From Clostridia bacterium (GTDB lineage Bacteria > Bacillota > Clostridia > Christensenellales > CAG-138): a DNA stretch of 64,000 nt. The position numbers and the translations under genes were made by a program. Below the pieces are notes generated by a model. The model was not told the DNA's origin. It worked only from the letters and a program-made list of their open reading frames with translations, and did no database searches. This document shows, one piece after another, positions 51,948 through 59,676 of the stretch. How positions within the stretch are numbered: the first letter of the stretch is position 1; each line of letters opens with the position of its first letter. Where the stretch lies: NCBI GenBank assembly GCA_017514685.1, contig JAFWJN010000001.1:1-64000 (forward strand), in the 5' to 3' direction.

Positions 51948-53618
51948 ATGTGCGCATATTCCATCGTTGAGTCAGATTGTATCGGCTGCACAGTCTGTGC
52001 AAAAAACTGTCCTGTCAAAGCCATCTCAGGAGAATTGAAACAGTCTCATAAAATTGACCAGAACATCTGTATCAGCTGCGGTCTCTGCGGAAAGCTCTGT
52101 CCCAAAAGTGCTATTCTGAATGAGCTTGGCGAAAAAGAACAACGCATTCCAAAGTCGGGGTGGGAGAAACCCGCCGTCAACATTCTGACATGTGCAGGCT
52201 GCAGCGTCTGTATAGAAAACTGTCCGAAGGGCTGTCTTGCATTGACTCTGCCAAAAGAACACGGGGATATCCGCACCATAGCCGAGTTAAAAGTACCAGA
52301 TGCCTGCATCGGCTGCGGAATCTGTCGTAAAGTCTGTCCCATCGGCGCTATTATTATGACAAAAAACGGGCAAAAACCGGTTTTTCAAGATCAAACGCAA
52401 AAAGGAGGCAAATATATGCTCAACAAAATCTGGTGCAGAATTTTTCAGGGAGTCATGAAACTGGCCAACTACTTCTTAAGATACCGGATGCCCGAATATA
52501 TCGAAGGTTCCGGCAGTATTGCCAAGCTTCCTCAGTTTATGAAAGAAAAAGGTGCGAAAAAAGCGCTTGTCGTAACAGACGCGAATCTGATGAAACTGGG
52601 ACTTTTGGACAAAATGCTTGCTTCCCTGAAGGAAGCCGAGATGGAGTATGCCCTGTTCTATGACATTGAGCGAAATCCAACCAGTGATAATGTGGAGGCC
52701 GGCTATCAAGTATACCGGGATGAAAAATGCGAATGTCTGGTGGCGTTCGGCGGCGGTGCTCCTATGGATTGCGCAAAAGGTATCGCGGCCAAGAGCGTTC
52801 ACCCAAGGAAAACCGTAGCGCAGCTTCAGGGAATATTGAAGGTGCACCACCGCATTCCGCTGTTCTTTGCTATTCCCACCACTGCCGGAACCGGATCGGA
52901 AACAACCGTGGCTGCTGTTATCACGGATTCGGTCACGCATCACAAGGCATCTATCAACGATCCCGCCATCATTCCCAAATATGCCATCCTGGACCCGGAA
53001 CTGACCACCGGTCTTCCTCCGTTTGTAACCGCTACCACCGGAATGGACGCTCTCTGCCATGCTGTGGAAGCCTATACAAACCATACCTACAACACCAAGC
53101 TGGAAGATCAGCTGTCAAAAGATGCTGTTAAACTGATCTATGACAATCTTCTTATCGCCTATGAAAATGGTTCTGACCTGAATGCCCGTCAGAACATGCA
53201 GCGTGCGGCATTTTTTGCAGGCCGCGCATTTACACGCGGCTGTGTCGGATATGTTCATGCGGTTGGGCACACGCTTGGCGGACTGTACGGGACACCGCAC
53301 GGTCTTGCCATGAGCATCATTCTTCCGCATGTTATGCGGCAGTTCGGTGCTGCAGTTCACGAGCGACTGGCCGACCTTGCTGATGTGTGCGGAATTGCCG
53401 GCAGCACTGTTGCGGAGAAAGCTGAGAACTTCATTCTCTGGATTGAGGATATGAAACGGAAGATGAACATTCCAGAGGGTGTGGACGTCATTCAGGATAA
53501 AGATGTGGAACAAATCATAACATGGGCCCTGAAAGAAGCGAACCCGCTTTATCCGGTACCCGTGATCTGGGACAGGGAAGATCTCAGAAAACTCATTGCC
53601 ACGCTCCGCAGCTGCTGA
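51948..53618 (+). CDS. Four-cluster ferredoxin fused to iron-containing alcohol dehydrogenase
   Basis: 556 residues. The N-terminal about 150 residues hold four CxxCxxCxxxC motifs (CIGCTVCAKNC, CISCGLCGKLC, CAGCSVCIENC, CIGCGICRKVC), a polyferredoxin. From about 175 a complete Fe-ADH domain follows: VVTDANLMKLGLLDKM, GGGAPMDCAKG, TAGTGSETT, metal ligands in TGMDALCHAVEAY (Asp, His) and HAVGHTLGG...PHG (two His). A ribosome-like AAAGGAGG and ATG occur at the junction (52416), so separate translation of the ADH is possible. Likely couples ferredoxin to an alcohol/aldehyde pair with AOR-3. Confidence 0.92.
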   Translation: MCAYSIVESDCIGCTVCAKNCPVKAISGELKQSHKIDQNICISCGLCGKLCPKSAILNELGEKEQRIPKSGWEKPAVNILTCAGCSVCIENCPKGCLALTLPKEHGDIRTIAELKVPDACIGCGICRKVCPIGAIIMTKNGQKPVFQDQTQKGGKYMLNKIWCRIFQGVMKLANYFLRYRMPEYIEGSGSIAKLPQFMKEKGAKKALVVTDANLMKLGLLDKMLASLKEAEMEYALFYDIERNPTSDNVEAGYQVYRDEKCECLVAFGGGAPMDCAKGIAAKSVHPRKTVAQLQGILKVHHRIPLFFAIPTTAGTGSETTVAAVITDSVTHHKASINDPAIIPKYAILDPELTTGLPPFVTATTGMDALCHAVEAYTNHTYNTKLEDQLSKDAVKLIYDNLLIAYENGSDLNARQNMQRAAFFAGRAFTRGCVGYVHAVGHTLGGLYGTPHGLAMSIILPHVMRQFGAAVHERLADLADVCGIAGSTVAEKAENFILWIEDMKRKMNIPEGVDVIQDKDVEQIITWALKEANPLYPVPVIWDREDLRKLIATLRSC

Positions 53619-53637
53619 TCCGATTTTATAGTTCTTC

Positions 53638-53670
53638 AAGAGCAGAGGAAAACAGTCCTCTGCTCTTTTT
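53638..53670 (+). terminator. Intrinsic terminator of the AOR-3 operon
   Basis: AAGAGCAGAGGA, six-base loop, TCCTCTGCTCTTTTT. Confidence 0.9.
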
Positions 53671-53695
53671 CACGGTGAAAGGAGATCTAAATCGA

Positions 53696-53723
53696 TTGAC
53701 AAACAAAAACTGCACTGTATAAT
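53696..53723 (+). promoter_or_regulatory. Promoter of tupABC
   Basis: -35 TTGACA (53696-53701), 16-bp spacer, -10 TATAAT (53718-53723). Both boxes are perfect consensus. Confidence 0.85.
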
Positions 53724-53735
53724 GAAAGAGACAAT

Positions 53736-53853
53736 CAGCCTGACCTCCTGAGAGATCCCGCTAATATATCGTTTCGATACCGGTGGACGAGCCATATTCG
53801 AAACCTGAACTGCCCTGCCGAAGGAACGGGCATTTTTGGTGGAGGTATGGCTG
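53736..53853 (+). promoter_or_regulatory. Structured leader of tupABC, candidate Moco/Tuco-type riboswitch
   Basis: The arms CAGCC-TG-ACCTCC (53736-53748) and GGAGGT-AT-GGCTG (53841-53853) form a closing stem. Inside are a TATCG/CGATA hairpin, the segment GGTGGACGAGCC, and a TGCCC/GGGCA stem (53811-53832) followed by T5, which could act as a terminator. The position, between a consensus promoter and a tungstate transporter, suits a molybdenum/tungsten-cofactor RNA. The assignment rests on context and remembered features, not on a covariance search. CTGAGAG and ACCTGAAC pieces recall TPP aptamers, but the TPP core is not complete. Confidence 0.5.
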
Positions 53854-53874
53854 TAATTGATTTAGGAGGATAAA

Positions 53875-54996
53875 ATGAAACGAATTGTTGCACTGTTACT
53901 GGCATGCCTGACACTGTTAAGCATTCTCGCCTGCGCCCCAAAGGCAGAACCGGCTGCACCCGCTGCCCAGGCAGATAAACCTGCCACCGCTGCGGAACCT
54001 GCCAAAGAGCCGGAACCAAAAACCGAACCTGAAAAAGAACCTGAGGTCGTGGCTGAACCGGCTAAAGAATCCGAGCCCGCAGCAGAACCTGCTAAAGAAC
54101 CTGAGAATAACGGTGTCGTTGTCAATACCGTTATTCTGAAAGAAGCAGATGACAGCATGAAAAACACCTATGCTGTTTTGGCTGTAAATCAGGAAGCTCC
54201 CTTTGTGGATGCGGACGGAAACGCTGTGAGCGATGTTGCGTTAAACACAGCGGGAGCCGATGCTCTTTATAAATGGCTGAACAGCAAGGAAGCTCTGGAT
54301 GCAGCTGCTGCCTATGGAGTGGAAGAATTCGGCTCCAATCTGTTCTATGTTCTTGAAAATATCTCCGTATATGACGGTGAGATCGCTCCTGCGACGGAGG
54401 GAACCAAAAAAATCCGCCTGTCCACAACCACATCGGTCAATGACTCCGGCCTTCTGGGAAAAATCCTTCCCATGTTTGAATCCAAATACGGTTATGAAGT
54501 AGAGATTTACTCCGCAGGCACCGGTAAAGCGATTGCCAACGCCAAGATGGGCAATGCGGACATTATTCTGGTTCATGCCAAGAAGCAGGAAGATGCTTTT
54601 GTCGAAGCCGGATTTGCCCGTGTTGTTGAAGGGTTCGCCGCAGAACGCACTCCCTTCCTGTACAACTTCTTCGTTCTGTGCGGACCGTCTCAGGATCCTG
54701 CCAAAGTTGCAGAAGCCGCTACTGTTTTGGATGCCTTTAAGCTGATTGCGGATGGAAAGTTCACCTTCATTTCCCGCGGTGACGGTTCCGGAACTCACAC
54801 CAAGGAACTTTCTCTGTGGCCGAGTGAGCTTGGAATTACCGCAGAAGCAGATTCTTTTGCCGCATATACTGACTGGTATACTTCTGCCAATGCCGGTATG
54901 GGTGCATGCCTTGTCATGGCGGAGCAAATGGGAGCTTATATTCTGACGGATAAAGCTACCTTCCTGAGTTTTGTCGCAAACGACGGAGTTATCTGA
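53875..54996 (+). CDS. tupA: Tungstate-binding lipoprotein TupA, apparently circularly permuted
   Basis: 373 residues. Lipobox SILAC (Cys20), Ala/Pro/Glu-rich spacer (21-78), then a segment (81-161: TVILKEADDSMKNTYAVLAV, ALNTAGADALYKWLNSKEAL, YGVEEFGSNLFY) that corresponds to the C-terminal end of ordinary TupA proteins. The usual N-terminal start of the mature domain comes only afterwards (STTTSVNDSGLLGKILPMFE from 183), with FISRGDGSGTHTKE, and the chain ends at ILTDKATFLSF, where normal TupA continues into the segment found here at the front. The TTTS and SRGDGSGTH oxyanion-binding motifs are intact, so it should bind tungstate or molybdate. AGGAGG precedes the ATG. Confidence 0.85.
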   Translation: MKRIVALLLACLTLLSILACAPKAEPAAPAAQADKPATAAEPAKEPEPKTEPEKEPEVVAEPAKESEPAAEPAKEPENNGVVVNTVILKEADDSMKNTYAVLAVNQEAPFVDADGNAVSDVALNTAGADALYKWLNSKEALDAAAAYGVEEFGSNLFYVLENISVYDGEIAPATEGTKKIRLSTTTSVNDSGLLGKILPMFESKYGYEVEIYSAGTGKAIANAKMGNADIILVHAKKQEDAFVEAGFARVVEGFAAERTPFLYNFFVLCGPSQDPAKVAEAATVLDAFKLIADGKFTFISRGDGSGTHTKELSLWPSELGITAEADSFAAYTDWYTSANAGMGACLVMAEQMGAYILTDKATFLSFVANDGVI

Positions 54997-55009
54997 TCAT
55001 TCACCTGTA

Positions 55010-55040
55010 AAAGGCCCTGTGCCTTCGCATGGGGCCTTTA
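55010..55040 (+). other. Intergenic hairpin between tupA and tupB
   Basis: AAAGGCCC/GGGGCCTTT stem without a good T-run. It probably stabilises the tupA mRNA end or partly terminates, giving more binding protein than permease. Confidence 0.6.
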
Positions 55041-55074
55041 TCAATATTCTTACTCAATTAACTAAGAGGCGCAA

Positions 55075-55761
55075 TTGAAATCCGCATTCATCAAAGCAAT
55101 TGAACTGATTCTGTCAGGCAACGCTGAGCTGATCAATATCCTTCAGGTCACCGCGCGCATGAGCCTGACCAGTTCTGTCTGTGCACTTTTGATCGGCGCT
55201 CCGATTGGAATGTGGCTCGGTTCCCGCCGTTTTCGGGGCAGAGATGCTCTTGTTGTGATCAACCGTACTTTGATGGGAACTCCTCCCGTGGTATGCGGTC
55301 TTCTGTTTTATCTTCTTTTCTCCGGTGTCGGGCCTTTCAGGCATCTGAAACTCCTGTTTACAGTGGAGATCATGATTATTGCGCAGATTGCTCTGATTAC
55401 GCCGATCGTAATCGGAAACATGGAAACCTATACTGCCGGAATTGCTCCGCGAATGATGGAAACCGCAAAAGGCATGGGGTTCTCCAAATGGAAAACCTTC
55501 CTTCTGTTGGGCAATGAATGTATCTATCCCATCTTTTCTGCTTATCTTCTGGCTTTCTCAAGAGCGATCGCCGAGGTCGGTGCTGTATCCATGGTAGGCG
55601 GAGCTATCGCATGGAAGACCAATGTCATGACCACCGCCATAATGCAATATACCAATCGAGGCAATTTTACGCTTGGAATCGCTCTCGGAATCATTCTGAT
55701 GGGGGCTTCTCTGATGATTAACATTTTAATTACACTGCTCCAGAAGAGGCTGTCAAAATGA
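55075..55761 (+). CDS. tupB: Tungstate ABC transporter permease TupB
   Basis: 228 residues starting with TTG at 55075 (AAGAGG upstream). Five to six helices of the ModB/TupB type. The EAA loop is METAKGMGFSKWKTFLLLG; FSRAIAEVGAVSMVGGAI is typical of TupB/WtpB. It forms the membrane channel for tungstate import with TupC. Confidence 0.92.
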   Translation: MKSAFIKAIELILSGNAELINILQVTARMSLTSSVCALLIGAPIGMWLGSRRFRGRDALVVINRTLMGTPPVVCGLLFYLLFSGVGPFRHLKLLFTVEIMIIAQIALITPIVIGNMETYTAGIAPRMMETAKGMGFSKWKTFLLLGNECIYPIFSAYLLAFSRAIAEVGAVSMVGGAIAWKTNVMTTAIMQYTNRGNFTLGIALGIILMGASLMINILITLLQKRLSK

Positions 55762-56414
55762 AGATCTCCGCTTTTACAAAAACATATGAAAAGAAAGTTG
55801 TCCTTCATTTCCCTGATTTTGAACTTGTCAAAGGAAAGATTACTGCAGTAATCGGCAGCAATGGAAGCGGAAAGTCCACTTTAGCAAAAGTTCTTGCGGG
55901 GATCGAACCGTCCGATCAGAAAAACCATCCCCTGGCAGATGGATCTGTCGGATACCTTCCTCAGAAAAGTTACGGTTTTCATATGAGCGTTTATGCGAAT
56001 CTGATGCTCAACAAGCATGATAAAGAACTTGCTTCCCGAAGAATGGATGCTCTTAAAATCAACGATCTGGCGAAAAAAAGGGCTGACAGGCTGTCCGGCG
56101 GGGAAACAGCCCGCATGGCTTTAGCCCGGCTGCTCATGGGCACTTATGATCTGCTGATTTTAGACGAACCTACCGCTGCAATGGATCGTGAAAGCACACT
56201 TCTGGCGGAAGAACTGATCAAAGAATATGTGCGGGAAACCGGCTGTGCCGTTCTTCTGATCACACACAGTCTGCAGCAGGCGCGGCGTATAGCCGACGAG
56301 GCTATTTACCTGCATGCAGGAGAACTTCTGGAAGCAGGAACGGTCGATCAGATTCTGTATCACCCATCCCGCCCGGAGACCGTGCAGTTCCTGGAATTCT
56401 ACGGTTTTGTATAG
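55758..56414 (+). CDS. tupC: Tungstate ABC transporter ATPase TupC
   Basis: 218 residues. Walker A GSNGSGKST, signature LSGGETARMALARLL, Walker B LLILDEPTAAMD, H-loop LLITHS. Overlaps tupB by four bases (ATGA). Short, without the C-terminal TOBE/Mop domain found in many ModC proteins. Energises import. Confidence 0.94.
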   Translation: MKISAFTKTYEKKVVLHFPDFELVKGKITAVIGSNGSGKSTLAKVLAGIEPSDQKNHPLADGSVGYLPQKSYGFHMSVYANLMLNKHDKELASRRMDALKINDLAKKRADRLSGGETARMALARLLMGTYDLLILDEPTAAMDRESTLLAEELIKEYVRETGCAVLLITHSLQQARRIADEAIYLHAGELLEAGTVDQILYHPSRPETVQFLEFYGFV

Positions 56415-56467
56415 GGAGAATTCCAAGTCCGGCAGTCATTTCGCATCATACCTACTTATATTATGGG

Positions 56468-56493
56468 ACAGCCTTTTTTCACGGCTGTTTTTT
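56468..56493 (+). terminator. Intrinsic terminator of tupABC
   Basis: ACAGCC, loop, GGCTGT, then T8. Confidence 0.85.
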
Positions 56494-56569
56494 TGATTGC
56501 AGATTATCATCTGCGAACCAAAGATATGACCATGTAGCCCTGTGCCTGTGCAATTGCACCGGAAAGAAC

Positions 56570-56610
56570 TTGACAAAAAGTCCTTTCTTCGTTATTATGA
56601 ATATGTTCAT
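56570..56610 (+). promoter_or_regulatory. Promoter and operator of the bilin-reductase-like operon
   Basis: -35 TTGACA (56570-56575), 17-bp spacer, -10 TATTAT (56593-56598). ATGAATATGTTCAT (56597-56610), an inverted repeat with ATGAA/TTCAT arms, overlaps the -10 and start point. Confidence 0.75.
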
Positions 56611-56626
56611 AAAAGAGGGGGCTCCC

Positions 56627-56692
56627 ATGCCAACGATCATTGAACATATGAAGAACAGAATCTTCCGCTCCGTGCATCAGCATCGGGCGTAA
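56627..56692 (+). CDS. Leader ORF of 21 codons
   Basis: AGAGGGGG lies a few bases before the ATG. The peptide begins MPTIIEHMKNRIFRSV and ends HQHRA; it has three His and four basic residues. It lies directly downstream of a strong promoter and its stop touches the hairpin over the next ribosome site. This is the layout of a regulatory leader peptide whose translation controls the gene after it. It resembles no known leader. Confidence 0.55.
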   Translation: MPTIIEHMKNRIFRSVHQHRA

Positions 56693-56753
56693 GATAGTCT
56701 GTCCTTTTTTTCTGTCCCGCCCGTGCGGATAATAAAAAAAGAAAGGACTATCT
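56692..56753 (+). promoter_or_regulatory. RNA hairpin sequestering the ribosome site of the split-barrel gene
   Basis: AGATAGTC (56692-56699) pairs with GACTATCT (56746-56753), then CCTTTTTTT with AAAAAAGAAAGG across a small bulge. The loop contains a CCGC/GCGG mini-stem. The arm GAAAGG (56741-56746) is the Shine-Dalgarno sequence for the ATG at 56758. The other arm starts at the leader-ORF stop, so a ribosome there would open or close the stem. Confidence 0.65.
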
Positions 56754-56757
56754 GCCA

Positions 56758-57279
56758 ATGAGCGAATTCAAACCCGATTTTCAGCATTTTCAGAACTTTT
56801 GGATTGAGCAGCAAAAGACCGCAAAGCACATGGATCCAAAGGCAGCATTAGATCATATCCAAAATTTTATCAAAGCACATAACACCTGCGGTTTCGCTAC
56901 AGGCTATGGCGATTATATCCGCTGCACCCCGATTGAGTATACCTATATGGATGGGGCATTCTGGTTTGTATCCGAAGGCGGAAGTAAGTTCATCGGTCTG
57001 GAAAAGAACAGAAATGTCAGCATGGCTATTTTCGAATACTACGGAAATCCCAGAGATTCCCACGGGCTTCAGGTCATGGCACACGCAGAGTTTTACAGCA
57101 ACACTTCGGATGAATTCAAAAAGCTGCTGGCATTCAAAGGCATTCCATATGATGCACTGAAAGCTGCCGCTGTGGAAGTTGCAGTTGTGCGTGCAGTCCC
57201 CTATCTGTACGAAATGTATGATACGGATTTTGTCAAACAAGGTTATGATGTCCGCCAAATCGTTCCGGTTGAGGTGTAA
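56758..57279 (+). CDS. Pyridoxamine-phosphate-oxidase-like split-barrel protein
   Basis: 173 residues. Split-barrel pattern of PNPOx-like flavin- or haem-binding proteins: GFATGYGDYIRCTPIEYTYM, FWFVSEGGSKFIGLEKNRNV, SMAIFEYYG, LQVMAHAEFYS. The N-terminal extension is helical. Members include flavin reductases, F420 enzymes and HugZ-type haem oxygenases. In this operon a flavin or tetrapyrrole role is possible. First gene after the leader; the next gene starts three bases later. Confidence 0.8.
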   Translation: MSEFKPDFQHFQNFWIEQQKTAKHMDPKAALDHIQNFIKAHNTCGFATGYGDYIRCTPIEYTYMDGAFWFVSEGGSKFIGLEKNRNVSMAIFEYYGNPRDSHGLQVMAHAEFYSNTSDEFKKLLAFKGIPYDALKAAAVEVAVVRAVPYLYEMYDTDFVKQGYDVRQIVPVEV

Positions 57280-57282
57280 AAA

Positions 57283-57930
57283 ATGCTGACAGAAGAAATT
57301 TTTGAGAAACTGAACCAGAAATTCAACATGATTCCGGGACCCGTCTCGGATTACGAAACTTTTCAGATGGTCGGTCTGGATTTTACAGCCAAGGGCTATG
57401 ATTCATCGGAAATGGGACATGTCTCCCTGATGAAAGCTTCCGGCATGGGCGGCGCAATGCAGATGGAATCCATGATTGTGAATCCCTTTTTCATCGATGG
57501 TCCTCTGTTTTCCCTGGATCTGATTGTCGCACAGGGAAAGCATACTCTGTTAATGGAACTGTATGATACGCTGCTCACCATTCCCAGAAATGAGGCGCCG
57601 TTCCAAGCCATCAAGGACAAATATGATCATATCCCGAATATTCCTCAGAAACCCTGCTGGTATGATGATATTCATTACCATGCATCGATCGCCAAGGCTG
57701 CATCCGATGAACAGGCGGAAGATCTGTCTGCTTTGATCAGAGCATACAGTGCTCGCTATCTGGATCTTCTTGCAGATGCTCCTTCCTGTGAAGAAGCGGA
57801 AAAGCAGATAAAAGCAAATGCCTACCGCGACGGTCTCCTTTCCCACGGCGGTCCTGCCACAGACGCATTTCTGCAAACCTGGGGTACGGAAAAAACAGGC
57901 CGTCTGTTTACAGAAGTATTGTTCGGTTAA
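57283..57930 (+). CDS. Protein resembling ferredoxin-dependent bilin reductases (FDBR/PcyA-like)
   Basis: 215 residues, similar in length and layout to FDBR (PcyA/HY2) proteins. MGHVSLMKASGMGGAMQMES (44-63) followed by IVNPFFIDGPLFSLDLIV (65-82) aligns by eye with the PcyA block running from its MHLELAK to PLFGCDIV; Asp79 takes the place of PcyA Asp105. The PcyA residues Glu76 and His88 are not conserved. The C-terminal AYRDGLLSHGGPATDAFLQ...TEVLFG parallels the PcyA end (T-x-x-x-L/F, VLF). FDBRs reduce biliverdin-type bilins with ferredoxin. Remote similarity judged without a search. Confidence 0.55.
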   Translation: MLTEEIFEKLNQKFNMIPGPVSDYETFQMVGLDFTAKGYDSSEMGHVSLMKASGMGGAMQMESMIVNPFFIDGPLFSLDLIVAQGKHTLLMELYDTLLTIPRNEAPFQAIKDKYDHIPNIPQKPCWYDDIHYHASIAKAASDEQAEDLSALIRAYSARYLDLLADAPSCEEAEKQIKANAYRDGLLSHGGPATDAFLQTWGTEKTGRLFTEVLFG

Positions 57931-57968
57931 TCCGGCAAGATATAAAAAACATTCAAGGAGGGATTATT

Positions 57969-58832
57969 ATGAAGATTGTATTGGCAGGAGCCTTTGGCAA
58001 CCTGGGCTTTGAAATTCTGAAGGTCCTCACTCAAAACGGCTGTGAAGTCATTGCGGCAGACCTGAAAGAAAAAGAAAACAACGGCCTTGAAGGAAAGTAC
58101 ACCTTCCGGGCTATCGACGCTACCAATCCGGAAACCCTGAAAGGACTTTGCGATGGAGCGGACAATGTCATCACCACGATGGGACTTACCACCGCTTCCA
58201 CAAAGTTCACATCCTATGATATCGACTATCAGGGCAATCTGAACCTCTATAATGAAGCAAAAGCCGCAGGGGTTAAGAAATTCAACTATATCTCCGTCAT
58301 CGCATGCGACCAGCCCGGCGCAGAGAAGGTTCCGATGCTGCATGCAAAATACATGTTTGAGCAGGAACTGAAAAAAGGCGGCATTCCATATGTCATCTAT
58401 CGCCCGACCGGATATTTCTATGATATCGCCAAGGTCTTCAAGCCATATGTGGACAAGGGTGAAATGCAGCTACTCAAAGGCTATCACGATATCAAGGCCA
58501 ATGTGGTCGACTGCCCCGACTTTGCAAAATTCATTTACGACCATATGAATGATGAAAATGCGATCTATGAAGTTGGCGGAAAGGAAACCTATACCTATGA
58601 AGAAATGGCAAAATTGTGCTTCCGCGCAGCCGGCAAACCCGTAATCATCAAAGACAGTCCTGTCTGGATGTTCGGAATTCTCGCCAATATGCCGGCCATC
58701 AAAAAAGCCGGCAAGCATGACATCATCCTCTTCTCCAAGTGGACGCTGTCGCATGATCTGGTAGGCAAAGACGTCACCGGTGAAGCATCCTTTGCAGAAT
58801 ACATCAAAGAATACTTTGGGAGGAAAGAATAA
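57969..58832 (+). CDS. NmrA-like NAD(P)-binding atypical SDR
   Basis: 287 residues. GAFGNLGFEILKVL dinucleotide loop, DNVITTMGLTT, KKFNYISVIACDQPG, then HAKYMFEQELKKGGIPYVIYRPTGYFYDI, as in the NmrA/divinyl-chlorophyllide-reductase/biliverdin-reductase-B-like branch of SDRs. Lacks a classic YxxxK. The preceding gap is 38 bases with AAGGAGGG. The family link to tetrapyrrole reduction supports the operon hypothesis but is not specific. Confidence 0.82.
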   Translation: MKIVLAGAFGNLGFEILKVLTQNGCEVIAADLKEKENNGLEGKYTFRAIDATNPETLKGLCDGADNVITTMGLTTASTKFTSYDIDYQGNLNLYNEAKAAGVKKFNYISVIACDQPGAEKVPMLHAKYMFEQELKKGGIPYVIYRPTGYFYDIAKVFKPYVDKGEMQLLKGYHDIKANVVDCPDFAKFIYDHMNDENAIYEVGGKETYTYEEMAKLCFRAAGKPVIIKDSPVWMFGILANMPAIKKAGKHDIILFSKWTLSHDLVGKDVTGEASFAEYIKEYFGRKE

Positions 58833-59659
58833 TGTTCCATCTTGACCCATCATACATCGGCCAGGTTTGGCCACTGTTCATGTGGAGCATCGTGCTTGTA
58901 GCTGCTGTCGGCTGCTGCATGGGCTTTAAAGAGTTCGTCTGGTTCATGTCCGTCGGTTACGGTTTTTCCGTCATGTGCATCGGCGCGTATCTTCTGATTT
59001 TCGGTCTTGTTACCCGGCAGATCAGCGTCGCAGTTGCCATCATGGCATGTTTATTCATGATTTACGGCTATCGCCTTGGAGGTTACATATTAAAACGCGA
59101 GCTGACGAATGCCGCCTACAAGAAAACTCTGGAAAGCACCGGTTCCACAAAAGCCATGCCCATTCCTGTATCGATCTTCATGTGGGCGTACTCCATGTTC
59201 ATGTACACTGCGGAAACGTCCGCCGTCAGCTACCGTTTCATCAATCAGGCCAAAGATAACGTTTTTGCTTATATCGGAATTGTCATCATGGCTGTCGCTA
59301 TCATAGGAGAAGCCACCGCTGATAAGCAGAAATCCGCCGCCAAGAAGGAAAACCCCAAACGTTTCTGTGATAAAGGTCTGTTCAAAATCGTACGCTGCCC
59401 AAACTACTTCTCAGAGATCCTGTTCTGGGTCGGTGTCACAGTCTCAGGTATCGGTGCGGTCAAAGGTGCACAGTGGATCATTGTTCTCGTTGCTCTGGCG
59501 CTCATCACCTTCGTTATGTACAATTCCGCACAGCGTCTTGAACTTCGTCATGAGAAGTCCTACGGACTCGATCCCGAATACCAGAAGTATTCTGATACGG
59601 TTCCGCTTCTCTTCCCTTTCACCAAACATTTCCATTCCATGAAAGTCTATCGTGATTGA
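58832..59659 (+). CDS. DUF1295 membrane protein (steroid 5-alpha-reductase/ICMT-like)
   Basis: 275 residues, six to seven helices. FCDKGLFKIVRCPNYFSEILFWVG and the late YNSAQRLELRHEKSYGLDPEYQKY match DUF1295 and the NADPH-binding C-terminal region of steroid 5-alpha-reductase and isoprenylcysteine methyltransferase relatives. The start overlaps the previous stop by one base. Its substrate would be a lipid or a hydrophobic enone. Confidence 0.85.
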   Translation: MFHLDPSYIGQVWPLFMWSIVLVAAVGCCMGFKEFVWFMSVGYGFSVMCIGAYLLIFGLVTRQISVAVAIMACLFMIYGYRLGGYILKRELTNAAYKKTLESTGSTKAMPIPVSIFMWAYSMFMYTAETSAVSYRFINQAKDNVFAYIGIVIMAVAIIGEATADKQKSAAKKENPKRFCDKGLFKIVRCPNYFSEILFWVGVTVSGIGAVKGAQWIIVLVALALITFVMYNSAQRLELRHEKSYGLDPEYQKYSDTVPLLFPFTKHFHSMKVYRD

Positions 59660-59676
59660 TCTATACGGCAACGATT

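Noticed and set aside
53736..53853. TPP riboswitch
   Set aside because: CTGAGAG and ACCTGAAC are present but the GGATAATGCCAGCG core is missing, and the downstream genes import tungstate.
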